This document shows positions 52,101 to 64,000 of a stretch of 64,000 bases of DNA, in pieces. Source of the DNA: Sapria himalayana. Its lineage: Eukaryota > Streptophyta > Magnoliopsida > Malpighiales > Rafflesiaceae. The stretch is taken from the NCBI GenBank assembly GCA_029783825.1, contig JAREIK010002421.1:49585-113584 (forward strand). The letters run 5' to 3'. The notes under the pieces are model-generated. The model did not search any database, was not told the DNA's origin, and saw nothing but the letters and a program-made list of their open reading frames with translations. Within the stretch, counting starts at the first letter, position 1. Each line of letters starts with the position of its first letter. A program made the translations under genes and the position numbers.

Positions 52101-55100
52101 GATCATTATTATAATATATACTAATAAAATAATTTATATTGAATTTATATGATATATAATTATTATGATTTTTAACTTCATATAGTATTCACTTTTCGAA
52201 AAAAAAATTAAAAATTATTATATTTTCAAAGGTTATAACCTTCAAAAATGAGAAAAAATAACAAAAATACTTTTTTTTTATTTTATTTTTTAAATAAATC
52301 CTATAAACCACTAAATGACTAAATTCTAGAATGACTAAACTCCTAATCCTCGATGCTCATAAATACTCAAAACATTAAAATAGTATAGTCTAAATAATAA
52401 ATCATAATTCTCATTTTTATTAGTATTCATTATAATTTTAAATATTCATTTTAATTATTTATTAGTTATTTTTATAGAAATTTTAATTACAAAATAAATT
52501 ATTAGTGAAACAGATATAATTTAAATAATTTATTTTTCATCAATAAAAATATATATGCTTATAAAAAGAGGCAATATTTTAAAAATAAAAAATTATTTTC
52601 TATTAATATATCTTATTTTGATTTTCAATCATTTCAAATTTTACAATTAGATTTTAATTTATATCATTCTTATTAATATTAGTTTATTGATTAATTTATT
52701 GATCATTATTATAATATTTATTAATAAAATTATTTATATTTAGTTTACATTATATAAAATTATTAAGATTATCACAACTAAATATTATATTCACATTTAA
52801 AAAAAATTAAAAATTATTATATTTTCAAAAGTTATAACCTTCAAAAATTAAAAAAAAATTAAAAAATTAAATTTTTTGTTTTTTAATACTTTAAATAAAA
52901 ACTATAAATCACTAAACTCCTAAACCATAAAACAGATAAATACTTAAACCATTAAACTAGTATATCATGAATAATTAATAATAAATCTCAATTTTATTTG
53001 TATTCTTTATAATTTTAAATATTCATTTTAATTATTTATTAGTTTATTATTATAGAATTATAAATTACAAAATAAATTATGAGTAAGACAAATATAATTT
53101 AAATAATTTATTTTTAAAAACAAAAATATAAACATATAAAAAAAGAAAAATATTAAAAAAATAATTATTTATTAATATATTTTACTTTGATTTTGAATAA
53201 ATTTAGATTTTGCAAATATATTTTAAATAATATCTATCTTATTAATAATTATTTATTAAATTATTTTTGATCATTATTATAAAATATAGCAATGTGATTA
53301 TTTATATTTAATTTAAATGACTTATATTTATTAAGATTATTAAAACAAAATATTATATTTACATTTTAAAAAAATTTAAAAATTATTAAATTTTCAAATG
53401 TTATAACCTTTGAAAATGTGAAAAAATATAAAAAATACTTTTTTTGTTATTTCTTTGTTTAAAAAAACCTATAAACCATTAAATGCCTAAAAAAATAAAT
53501 CACTAAACTTCTAAACGACAAAAACTCTAATTACTTAAACCATTAAACTGGTATACATTTATAATTATTCATAAATCTCATTTTAATTTTTATTAAGTAT
53601 AATTTTAAATTTTTATTTTAATTATTTAAAAGTTATCTTTTTAGAAATATTAATTCAAAATAAATTATTAGTAAGACGGATATAATTTAAATTAAACTGG
53701 TATACCCTAAATAATAAAGAATAAATATCATTTTTTTTCATTATAATTTTAAATATTCATTTTAATATTTATTTGTTTATTTTTATATAAATATTAATTA
53801 CAAAATAATTTATGAGTACAACAAATATAATTTAAATAATTTAATTTTAATCAAAAATGATATATACGCTTATAAAAGAAGTAAAATTTTAAAATTAAAA
53901 AATTATTATTCAGTAATATATTTTTCTTTAATTTTGAATCAATTTGGGTTTTCTAAATATTATTTAATTAATATCCATCTTATTATTAAAATATTTATTA
54001 ATTTAATTTTTGATCATTATTATAATATCTATAAATAAAATTGTTTATTTTGAATTTATATGATATATAATTATTAATATTATTATAACTAAATATTATA
54101 TTCACATATCAGAAAATCTTAAATTTTATTATATTTTCAGAGGTTATAACCTCTGAAAATGAGAAAAAATTACAAATTTTTTTTTGTCATTTTATTGTTT
54201 AAATAAAACACTTAAAAATACTAAATTCCTAAAAACATAAATCTCTAAACTCCTAAAAGTCAAAACCATTAAACTGGTATACATTAATAATAAATCATAA
54301 ATCACATTTTAATTTTTATTCAGTATAATTTTAAATTTTTATTGTAATTATTTATCAGTTTATTTTTATACAAATATTAATTACAAAATAAATTATTAGT
54401 GAGACAGATCTAATTTAAATTAAAATAGTATCCCTAAATAATAAATAATAAATCTAATGTTTTTTAATTATAATTTTAAATATTCATTTTAATTATTTAT
54501 TTGTTTATTTATACATAAATAATAATTACAAAATAAATTGAGCTAGACAAAAATAATATATATAAATTATTTTTCATCAAAAAATTATAAATAAACTTTT
54601 TAAAAGAAAAAAAAATTTCTAAACAAAAAATTATTATATAGTAATATATTTTGTTTTGCTTCTGAATCATTAGGGTTTTGTAATTATATTTTAATTGATA
54701 TCTATCTTATTAATAATAGATTATTAATTTTTTTTTGATCAATAATAGAATATTTATCAATAAAAATATTTATATCGAATTTATATCATATATTAATTTA
54801 ATAATTATTATAACTAAATATTGTATTCACTTTTGAAAAAAGTTTTAAAATTTTTATATTTTCAAAGATTTAACCTTTGAACACGTGAAAAAATAAAAAA
54901 ATATTTTTTTTCTTATTTTATTGTTTAAATAAAACCTATAAATCACTAAATGCCTAAAAAAATAAATCTCTAAACTCATAAATGTCAAAACCATTAAACT
55001 GGTATAGTTTTAATAATAAATCATAAATCACATTTTAATTTTTATTCAGTATAATTTTAAATTTTTATTGTAATTATTTATCAGTTTATTTTTATACAAA

Positions 55101-56461
55101 TATTAATTACAAAATAAATTATTAGTGAGACAGATCTAATTTAAATTAAAATAGTATCCCTAAATAATAAATAATAAATCTAATGTTTTTTAATTATAAT
55201 TTTAAATATTCATTTTAATTATTTATTTGTTTATTTATACATAAATAATAATTAAAAAATAAATTGAGCTAGACAAAAATAATTTATATAAATTATTTTT
55301 CACAAAAAATTATAGATAACTTTTTAAAAGAAAAAAAAATTTCAAACCAAAAAATTATTATATAGTAATATATTTTGCTTTGCTTCTGAATCATTTTAAA
55401 TTTTGTAATTATATTTTAATTGATATCTATCTTTTTAATAATAGATTATTAATTTATTTTTTGATCATTATTAGAATATTAATCAATAAAAATATTTATA
55501 TTGAATTTATATCATATATAAATTTAATAATTATTATAATTAAATATTGTATTCACTTTTGAAAAAAGTTTTGAAAATTATTAGAATATCTATCAATAAA
55601 ATTGTTTATATTGAATTTATATGATATATAATTATTATAAATAAATATTGTATTCACTTTTGAAAAAAATTTAAAAATTATTATATTTTAAAAGCTTATA
55701 ATCATTAAAAAATGAGAAAGAATACAAAAAATAATTTTTTTGTTATTTCTTTTTTAAATAAAACCTATAAACCACTAAATGTTTACTTACTTAAATCAGG
55801 AGCTCATAAAACCCGAAACTCCTAAATACATAAACCTTATAACAGCTATATACTACTTAATAAATAATAAATCTCATTTTTTGTTCTATTTATTATAATT
55901 TTAAATATTAATTTTTATTATTTTATTTTAATTTTTTACAAAAATTAATTACAAAATAAATTTCGAGTGAGATAGATATTATTTATATGATTTATTTTTA
56001 ATCATAAAAAAATATAGGCTTATAAAAAGATGGAAAAATTTAAATTAAAATTAAATATTATTATTTAGTAATATATTTTGATTTTATTTTTTATCATTTT
56101 GTGTTATGTAAATATATTTTAATTAATATTTATATTATTAATAATAGTTTATTAATTTAATTTTTGATCATTATTATAATATTTATCAATAAAATTATTT
56201 ATATTGAATTTATATGATATATAATTAGTAAGATTAATATAATTATACATTGTATTCACATTTCAAAAGATTTTAAAAATTATTTTATTTGGAAAGATTA
56301 TAAAATTTTAAAATCAGACAAAATCAAAAAAAGAATTTTAAATTTTTATTATATAAATAAAACCTATATACCACTAAATGCCTAAAAACATAAATTGCTA
56401 AACTTTTAAATGACAAAACCTCTAAATAATTGATCTATTAAACCAGTATACCATATATAAT
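46146..56461 (+). repeat. Satellite array, forward orientation (about 17 monomers)
   Basis: Begins with the continuation of the b monomer hit by hAT-1 copy B, then c at about 46740. Repeated b, c and a types follow (b at about 47482 and 51118; c at 48070, 49790, 51710 and 53475; d at 55780). A perfect dyad box is at 51032-51057. A small local scramble near 48130-48310 repeats TTCATCAAAAAATATATA-like words. Most of this stretch has no counterpart in the copy A block. The frames at 48279-48560 and 55380-55562 are monomer translations, not genes. Confidence 0.92.
54200..55650 (+). repeat. Near-identical tandem pair of about 725-bp composite monomers
   Basis: The words at 54266 onward (CCATTAAACTGGTATA) recur at 54991, an offset of 725. 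The two copies share private variants such as AAATCACATTTTAATTTTTA and AATCTAATGTTTTTTAATTA. They are far more alike than neighbouring monomers. Each is a full monomer plus a partial one, joined at ACAGATCTAATTTAAATTAA. The second copy runs into a deletion near 55575. Confidence 0.8.
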
Positions 56462-57035
56462 TGTTGGGCAATTCTGCTTCCACGGTAGTGAGATTGAGAT
56501 ACAAAAACACAGAACCAACACAAAACAAGCAATATATATATCCCAATTCAGCAACCATCCATGATATAATCAAAAAATGAGAAATAAACACCAAAAATAA
56601 CGTGGTTCGCTAGTCGCTCAGTACGACTAGCTAAATCCACCAGAAAATGCTTTTGCGTTACAGATTAAAGCAACAGAAATGACTTATAGTTTGCACCACA
56701 AAAAATAGTCATGATAAATCACTAAGAGAGAAGAGAGAGATAGATGATGAACAGTTCACGGGTACAAAAATAGCCACCCTAAAATAAAATTACAAAATAT
56801 TTTATATTAAAATTTCTCTCAGTTCATTTAACCAGAGCGGGTCAGATCATGAGACGGGTCAGGCTCTGCTCCAATTTTGGCCCGTTGTCCGGTTAGTGAG
56901 ACTTCTGTTGTTGTGCTACTGCTGCATCCCCGGCCTCTTAATATTTCCTTTCCGACACTTACATGAAAATATTAAAAAAGAAAAAATATTTGTTTATACA
57001 AACAGATTATCAAAAAATAAATTACATATACATCA
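56462..57035. mobile_element. Probable solo LTR, copia-like (574 bp)
   Basis: A non-satellite insertion beginning TGTTGGGCAATTCTGC and ending ACATATACATCA, so TG...CA, with the 5-bp duplication ATAAT on both sides (56457-56461 and 57036-57040). Removing it restores a normal monomer phrase, CCATATATAATAAAT. It contains AATAACGTGGTTCGC (about 56606-56620), a motif I associate with Ty1/copia-type plant LTRs. No primer-binding site, gag/pol or second LTR is nearby. A solo LTR from recombination between two LTRs fits best; a small non-autonomous element (TRIM) is the alternative. The 62-codon minus-strand frame at 56594-56406 crosses its left edge and is not a gene. Confidence 0.7.
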
Positions 57036-60000
57036 ATAATAAATATTAAATCTCATTTTAATTTGTATTCATTATAATTTTAAATATTAATTTTAAATAT
57101 TTATTAGTTTATTTTTTATATAAATATTAATTACAAAATAAATAATTAGTCAGAAAAATATAATATTAATAATTTACTTTTAATAAAAAAAATATAATCT
57201 TATAAAAATAAGTAAAAATTAAAAAACAAAAAATAATTATATATAATTATAATGATTATTCCTACAAAATATTTTATTCACATTTTAAAAAAATTTTAAA
57301 ATTATTATATTTTCAAATGTTATAACCTTTGAATATGTAAAATAACAAAAATAATTTTTTTTGTTATTTCATTGTTTAAATAAATCCTATAAAGCACTAA
57401 ATGCATAAATACTTAAATCAATAATTCCTAAATCTCGAAAACCCTAAATAGATAATCATTTTATTCCGGTATACCTTAAATAATAAATATAAATCTCAAT
57501 ATTATTCTTTTCATTATAATTTAAAATATTCATTTTTATTATTTATTAGTTTATTTTTATATAATTATTAATTACACAATAAATTAAGTTAGACAAATAT
57601 AATTATATAATTATTTTTCATCAAAAAATATAGATAAACTTTTTAAAGAAAAAAAATTCAAAACAAAAATTATTATATATTAATATATTTTGCTTTGCTT
57701 CTGAATCATTTTAGGTTTTGTAATTATATCTAAATTAATATCTATCTTATTAATAATAATTATTGATTTATTCTTTGATCAACATTAAAATATTTATCAA
57801 TAAAAATATTTATATTGAATTTATATGATATATAAATATAATGATTATTATAACGAAATATTGTATTCACTTTTGAAAAAAATTTAAAAATTATTATATT
57901 TTTAAAGGTTATAACCTTTGAAAATATCAAAAAATTAAAAAAATAATTTTTTTTATATTTTTTTAAATAACACTTATAAACCAATAAATGCATGCACAGT
58001 TAAATCAGTAAACTCTTAAACCCCGTAATACCAAAATACATAACCCATTAAACCGCTATATACTACTTAATAATTAATAAATTTAATTTTTAATTCTATT
58101 TATTATAATTTTAAATATTCATTTTAATTATTTATTAGTTTATTTTTATAGAAATATTTATTACAAAATAAATTATTAGTGCAACAAATATAATTTAAAA
58201 AATATATATTCTTATAAAAGAAGTGAAAATTTAAAATTAAAAATTGTTATCCAGAAATATATTTTACTATAATTTTGAATCAATTTGGGTTTTGTAATTA
58301 TTTTTTAATTAATATCTATCTTAATATCAATAGTTTATAAATTTAATTTTTATTATTATTATAATATATATCAATAAAATTATTTATATTGAATTTATAT
58401 GATATATAATTATTAATATTTTATAACTATGTATTGTATTCACATTTCAAAAAATTTTAAATATTATTATATTTTCAAAGGTTATAACCTATGAAAATGA
58501 GAAAAATATTTATCAGTATATTTTTATTTTATTGATAGATATTTATAATATTTAGCAGTAATAATAAATTTATTAGTTTATTCAGTTTATTTTAAATCAT
58601 AATAATACATCTCATAAATCATAAATCTCATTTTAAATTTTATTCAGTATTATTTTATATTTTTATTTTAAATATTTAACAGTTTATTTTTATAGAAATA
58701 TTAATTAAAAATATTATTAGTGAGAAATATCTAATTTAAATTAAACCGGTATCCCTAAATAATTAATAATAAATCTGATTTTTTTAATTATAATTTTAAA
58801 TATTCATTTTAATTATTTATTTGTTTATTTTTATAAATATATTAATTACAGAATAAATTATGAGTTAGACAAATATAATTTATATAAATTATTTTTCATC
58901 AACAAAATATAGATAAACTTATTAAAGAAAAAAAATTCAAAACAAAAAATTATTATATAGTAATATATTTTGCTTTGCTTCTGAATCATTTTAGGTTTTA
59001 TTTTTATATTTTAATTCATATCTATCTTATTAATAATAAATTTTTAATTTATTTTTTGATAATTATTAGAATATTTATCAATAAAATTGTTTATATTGAA
59101 TTTATATGATATATAAATATAATGATTATTATAACTAAAGATTGTATTCACTTTAAAAAAAATTTAAAATTTATTGTATTTTCAAAGGTTATAACCTTTG
59201 AAAATATCAAAAAATAACAAAAATAAATTTTTTGTTATGTGATTTTTTAAATAAAACATATAAACCACTAAATGCATATATAGGTAAATCAGTAAACTCC
59301 TAAATACATAAACCATTAAACCGCTATATAATACTTAATAATTAATAAATCTAATTTTTATTTTATTTATTATAATTTTAAATATTGATTTTAATTATTT
59401 ATTAGTTTATTTTTATAAAATATACATAACCAAATAAATTAAGAGTGCAACAAATATAATTTAAATAATTTATTTTTAATCAAAATAAATATATACGCTT
59501 ATAAAAGAAGTGAAAATTTAAAAATTAAAAATTATTATACAGTAATATATTATAGATTAATCTTGAATCTACTTGGGTATTGTAAATATTTTTTAATTAA
59601 TATCTATCTTATTATTAGTAGTTTATTAATTTAATTTTTGATCATTATTATATTATCTATGAATAAAATTGTTTATATTGAATTTATATGATATATAATT
59701 ATTAATATTAAAATAACTAAATATTGTATTCACATTTCAAAAAATTTTAAATATTATTATATTTTCAACGATTATAACCTATGAAAATGAAAAAAAATTA
59801 CAAATTTTTTTTTATTTTATTGTTTAAATAAAACCTATAAACCGCTAAATGCCTAAAAACATAAATTGCTAAACTCCTAAATGACAAAATCTTTAAATAC
59901 TTAAATCATTAAACATTTGTACATTAATAAAAAATCATAAATCTCAATTTAATTTTTATTAAGTATAATTTTAATTTTTTTTAATTATTTATCAGTTTAT

Positions 60001-63000
60001 TTTTATAGAAATATTAATTACAAAATAAATTATTAGTTTGAACAGATCTAATATAAATAATTTATTTTTCATCAAAAAAAATATATATCCTAATAAAAAG
60101 AGGAAAAATTTTAAAAACAAAAATTTATTATTTAGTAATATATTTTATTTTGATTTTGAATCATTTTAGATTTTGTAATTATATTTTAATTTATAGCATT
60201 CTTATTAATAATAGTTTAATAATTTTTTATTGATCATTATTATAATATTTATTAATAAAATTATTTATATTGAGTTACATTATATATAATTATTAAGATT
60301 ATTATAACTAAATATTATATTCACATTTTAAAAAAAATTTAAAATTATTATATTTTCAAAGGTTATAACCTTCAAAAATTAAAAAAAATCAAAAAATTTA
60401 TTTTTTTATTTTTTCATTCTTTAAATAAAAACTATAAATCACTAAAGGCCTAAACACTTAAATCACTAAACCCTAGAACACCTAAATACTTAAACAATTA
60501 AACTAGTATATCCTTAATAATAAATAATAAATCTTTATTTTATTTGTATTCATTATAGTTTTAAATATTTATTTTAATTATTTATTAGTTTATTTTTATA
60601 GAATTATAAATTAAAAATAAATTATGAGGAAGACAAATATAATTTTAATAATTTACTTTTGATAAAAAAAACATAAACTTATTAAATGAAGCAAAACATC
60701 AAATAAATTATTATTTAGTAATATATTTTATTTTGATTTTGAATAACTTTACGTTTTGCAAATATATTTTAAATAAACTTTCTTATTAATAATAGTTTAT
60801 TAATTTATTTTTTGATCATTATTATAATATTTATGAATATAATTGTTTTTATTGAATTTACATGATATATAATAATTAAGATTATCATAACTAAATATGG
60901 TATCCACGTATAAAAAAAATTTAAAAATTATTATATTTTCAAAGGTTATAACCTTCAAAAATGATAAAAAATAACAAAAATAAATTTTTTGTAATATCAT
61001 TGTTTAAATAAAACATATAAAACATTAAATTCCTAAACACATAAAATCTATAAATTCCTAAACCCGAAGCCCCTATATACTTAAACCATTAAATTCATAA
61101 ACCTTAAATATAATTTAAATACTATATTGAAATATTAATTACAAAATAAATTATGAGTGATACAAATATAATTTAAATAATTTATATTTCATCAAAAAAA
61201 TATATAAGCTTATAAAAAGAAGCAAAAACTAAAAAACAAAAATTATTATTTAGTAATAAATTTTACATTATTTTTGAATCATTTTAGATTTTTTTAATTA
61301 TATTTTAATTTATATCTAACATATTAATAATAGCATATTAATTTATTTTTTGATAATTGATATCATATCTATCAATAAAATTTTTATATTTAGTTTATAT
61401 TATATATAGTTATAATATTTATTATTACTAAATATTATATTCATATTTTTAAAAAAATTTAAAATTATTAAATTTTCAAAGGTTATAATCTTTGAAAATG
61501 TGAAAAAATATCAAAAATATTTTTTTTGTTTTTTCATTATTTAAATAATACCTATAAACCACTAAATACCTAAAAAAAATCGCTAAACTCTTAAATGACA
61601 AAACCTTTAAATACTTAAACCATTAAACTAGTAAACATTAATAATAATTCATAAATCTCATTTTAATTTTTATTCAGAATAATTTTAAATTTTTATTTTA
61701 ATTATTTATTAGTTTATTTTTATAGAAATATATATTACAAAATAAATTATTAGTAAGACAGATCTAATTTAAATTAAAATAGTATCCATAAATAATAAAT
61801 AAAAAATCTCATATTTTTCATTATAATTGTAAATATTCATTTTAATTAATTATTTATTTATTTATATATAAATATTAATTACAAATTAAATTCAGCTAGA
61901 CAAAAATAATTTATATAAATTATTTTACATCAAAAATTTATAGATAAATTTTTAAAGAAAAAAAATTTTCAAAACAAAAAATTTTTATATAGTAATATAT
62001 TTTGCTTTGATTCTGAATCATTTTATGTTTTGTAATTATATTTTAATTGATATCTATCTTATTAATAAAATAATTATTAATTTATTTTTTGATCTTTAAT
62101 GGAATATTTATCAATAAAACTATTTATATTGAATTTACATGATATATAATTATAAAGATTATTATATCTAAATATTAAATTTACATTTGAAAATAATTTA
62201 AAAATTATTATATTTTTAAAGGTTATCATCTTTGAAAATGAGATAAAATCACAAAAATAAATTTTTGTGATTTTATAGTTTATATAAAACCTATAAACTA
62301 CTAAATGCCTAAATGCTTAAATCATTAAACTTCTAAACCCCAAAACCACAAAACCCTTAAATAGTTAAACATTTAAACCATCTTTAAAGGTTTAAGTATT
62401 TATAAATAATATATAAATATCTATCAATAAATAATAGTTTATTAATTTATTTTTTGTTCATTATTATATATATATTATTTATTTTATTAATATCTATCAA
62501 AAAAATTGTTTATTTTTAATTTAGTTGATATATAATTATTATGTTTATTATAACTAAATATTGTATTCACATTTGAAAAAAATTTAAAAATTATTAAGGT
62601 TATAACCTTTAAAATTGATAAAAAATTTGAAAAATAATTTTTTTGTTATTTCATTATTTAAATAAAACATATAAACTACTAAATGCCTAAACACTTAAAT
62701 CACTAAACTTCTAAACTCCTAAATACTAAAACCATTAAACCGGTATACCCTAAATACTTAATCATAAATCTAATTTTTATTTGTCTTTATTATAATTTTA
62801 ATATTCATTTTAATTATTTATTAGTTTATTTTTATAGAAATATTAATTGCAAAATAAAATTATGAATGAGACAAATATAATTCAAATAATTTATCTTCAT
62901 TAAAAAATTTATATGCTTATAAAAAAATCAAAATTAAAAAAAGTTATTTTTAGTAATATATTTACTTTGATTTTGAATCGTTTTAGGTTTTGCAAATATA

Positions 63001-63295
63001 TTTTAAGTAATATCTATCTTATTAATAATAGTTTATTAATCTATTTTATGATAAGTATTATAATATCGATCAATAAAATTATTTATCTGAATTTATATAA
63101 CATATTTAATTTTTATGATTATTATAATTAAATATTGTATTACATTTGAAAAAAAAAATTAAAAATTATAATATTTTCAATGGTTTATAACATTGAAAAT
63201 GAGAAAAATCATAAAATAATTTTTTTGTAATTTAATTATTTAAATAAAACCTATAAACAACAACATACCTAAATACTTAAATTACTAAACTCTTA
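57036..63295 (+). repeat. Satellite array, forward orientation, up to the second anchor
   Basis: About 10 monomers: b types at about 57985 and 59272, c types near 59845 and 61560, and a types at 62300 and 62680. A perfect dyad box is at 59179-59204. An irregular piece without the normal order lies at about 58500-58620. From about 61750 the sequence runs parallel to 9780-11337, including the same shortened monomer near 62375. The minus-strand frames at 57993-57760 and 61000-60800 and the plus frame at 62913-63131 are low-complexity translations. Confidence 0.92.
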
Positions 63296-64000
63296 AACGT
63301 GATACTACTGCACCAACACACACATGAGACGACCACAGTACACACGTTCACATATTCTTGTCCATTTTGGTGTAGCAATTAGAGAGAGAAGTATGGGCCC
63401 CAGCTTGTAGAGGGCCCCGCTAGCAAGCTGGGATGAATAACATTCAGACAACTAACGAGACCGAGCAAAGTGGTCGGGAGTAAACCCAGGAATAGCTAGG
63501 AGTGGGTACCACTAGCCCTATCAGGTAGCATAGAGAGCCACCCAACCATCACCCAATAGGAGTAGCGGGTAATCCATGATTAATTGGATGCCAGCAAAAA
63601 TCTGAAGCATCACCAAGCAGGCTAGTAATAATGGAGTCAACCAGCCACGGGAGCAAAAGATTCAAACTTGTAGTTTATTTTTGTAGTCTTATTTGTAATT
63701 TGGACTTTGTATGCACAATGTACTTGTAGAGTCGATCATGACATACAAACAGACACACAATCTTGTCTGTTCTCTATGTAGCATGTAATGACATCAACTG
63801 GACCCATGAGTATCTCTAAGTGGGGCCTACTAATGCATTTTGTAAATACAAATTAGGCGATGCTACACTATCGGAAGAAAGATCCTATTTATAGCATTTT
63901 GTAATTTTACTTGTATTATTGCATGGTTTAGCGTAGATTATTAGACTATGAGGTGGACCTCATCACACATGCAGACTGATGCATGCATATTTTTGATATT
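63296..64000 (+). repeat. Anchor block, proximal part, second forward copy (cut by window end)
   Basis: Diverged copy of 11338-12063, about 51.96 kb further on. Shared words include CTTGTAGAGGGCCCC, AAGTGGTCGGGAGTAAACCC, GTAGCGGGTAATCCATGATT, TTCAAACTTGTAGTTTAT and CATCACACATGCA. It follows satellite at the same point of the monomer (after an octamer run ending AAACTCTTAAAC). Small indels separate the copies. No ORF of note is present. Confidence 0.85.

Noticed and set aside
56406..56594. 62-codon ORF at the left edge of the solo LTR
   Set aside because: It crosses the boundary between LTR and satellite, so it cannot be an inherited gene.

Overview
The window looks like heterochromatic plant nuclear DNA. 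No intact host gene was found. About three quarters of the 64 kb is a very AT-rich tandem satellite with a monomer of about 600 bp. The rest is three hAT-type DNA transposons, all with broken transposase genes, one probable solo LTR, and four pieces of a non-satellite 'anchor' sequence that punctuates the arrays. A flowering plant is the best guess, from the hAT families, the copia-like LTR motif and the degenerate CCCTAAA-like (Arabidopsis-type telomere) words. The species cannot be named from sequence alone.

Layout: anchor tail (1-540); satellite, forward (541-5285); hAT-1 copy A (5294-8986); satellite, forward (8995-11337); anchor (11338-12779); a short forward satellite piece, then inverted satellite (to about 24790) with one monomer flipped back at 20346-20933; inverted anchor (24791-26451); inverted satellite (to about 32955); forward satellite (to 35013); GC-rich hAT-2 (35014 to about 38934), ending in a 435-bp foldback; forward satellite; hAT-1 copy B (42437-46137); forward satellite interrupted by a solo LTR (56462-57035); start of another anchor (63296-64000).

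Each satellite monomer has two recognisable modules. One is a 26-bp perfect-dyad box (half-site TTTTCAAAGGTTA plus its reverse complement). The other is a run of degenerate 8-bp words of the form ANNNYTAA that resembles eroded plant telomere repeat. Monomers fall into subfamilies that recur in a fixed order (here called b-c-a-d-c-a-e). This order is seen forward at 1.1-4.7 kb, partly forward at 39.5-41.9 kb, and inverted at 24.1-21.1 kb and 30.8-27.0 kb. The locus is therefore built from repeated, partly inverted higher-order blocks and not from a simple array.

The two hAT-1 copies sit at the same site in homologous blocks, with the same 8-bp target duplication and a shared stop codon. A block of about 8 kb was therefore copied after the transposon had landed. 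No genes act together here. What is worth following up is the array architecture, the dyad box, the octamer module, the inversions and the anchor punctuation. Boundaries between satellite segments are by eye, good to a few tens of bases.
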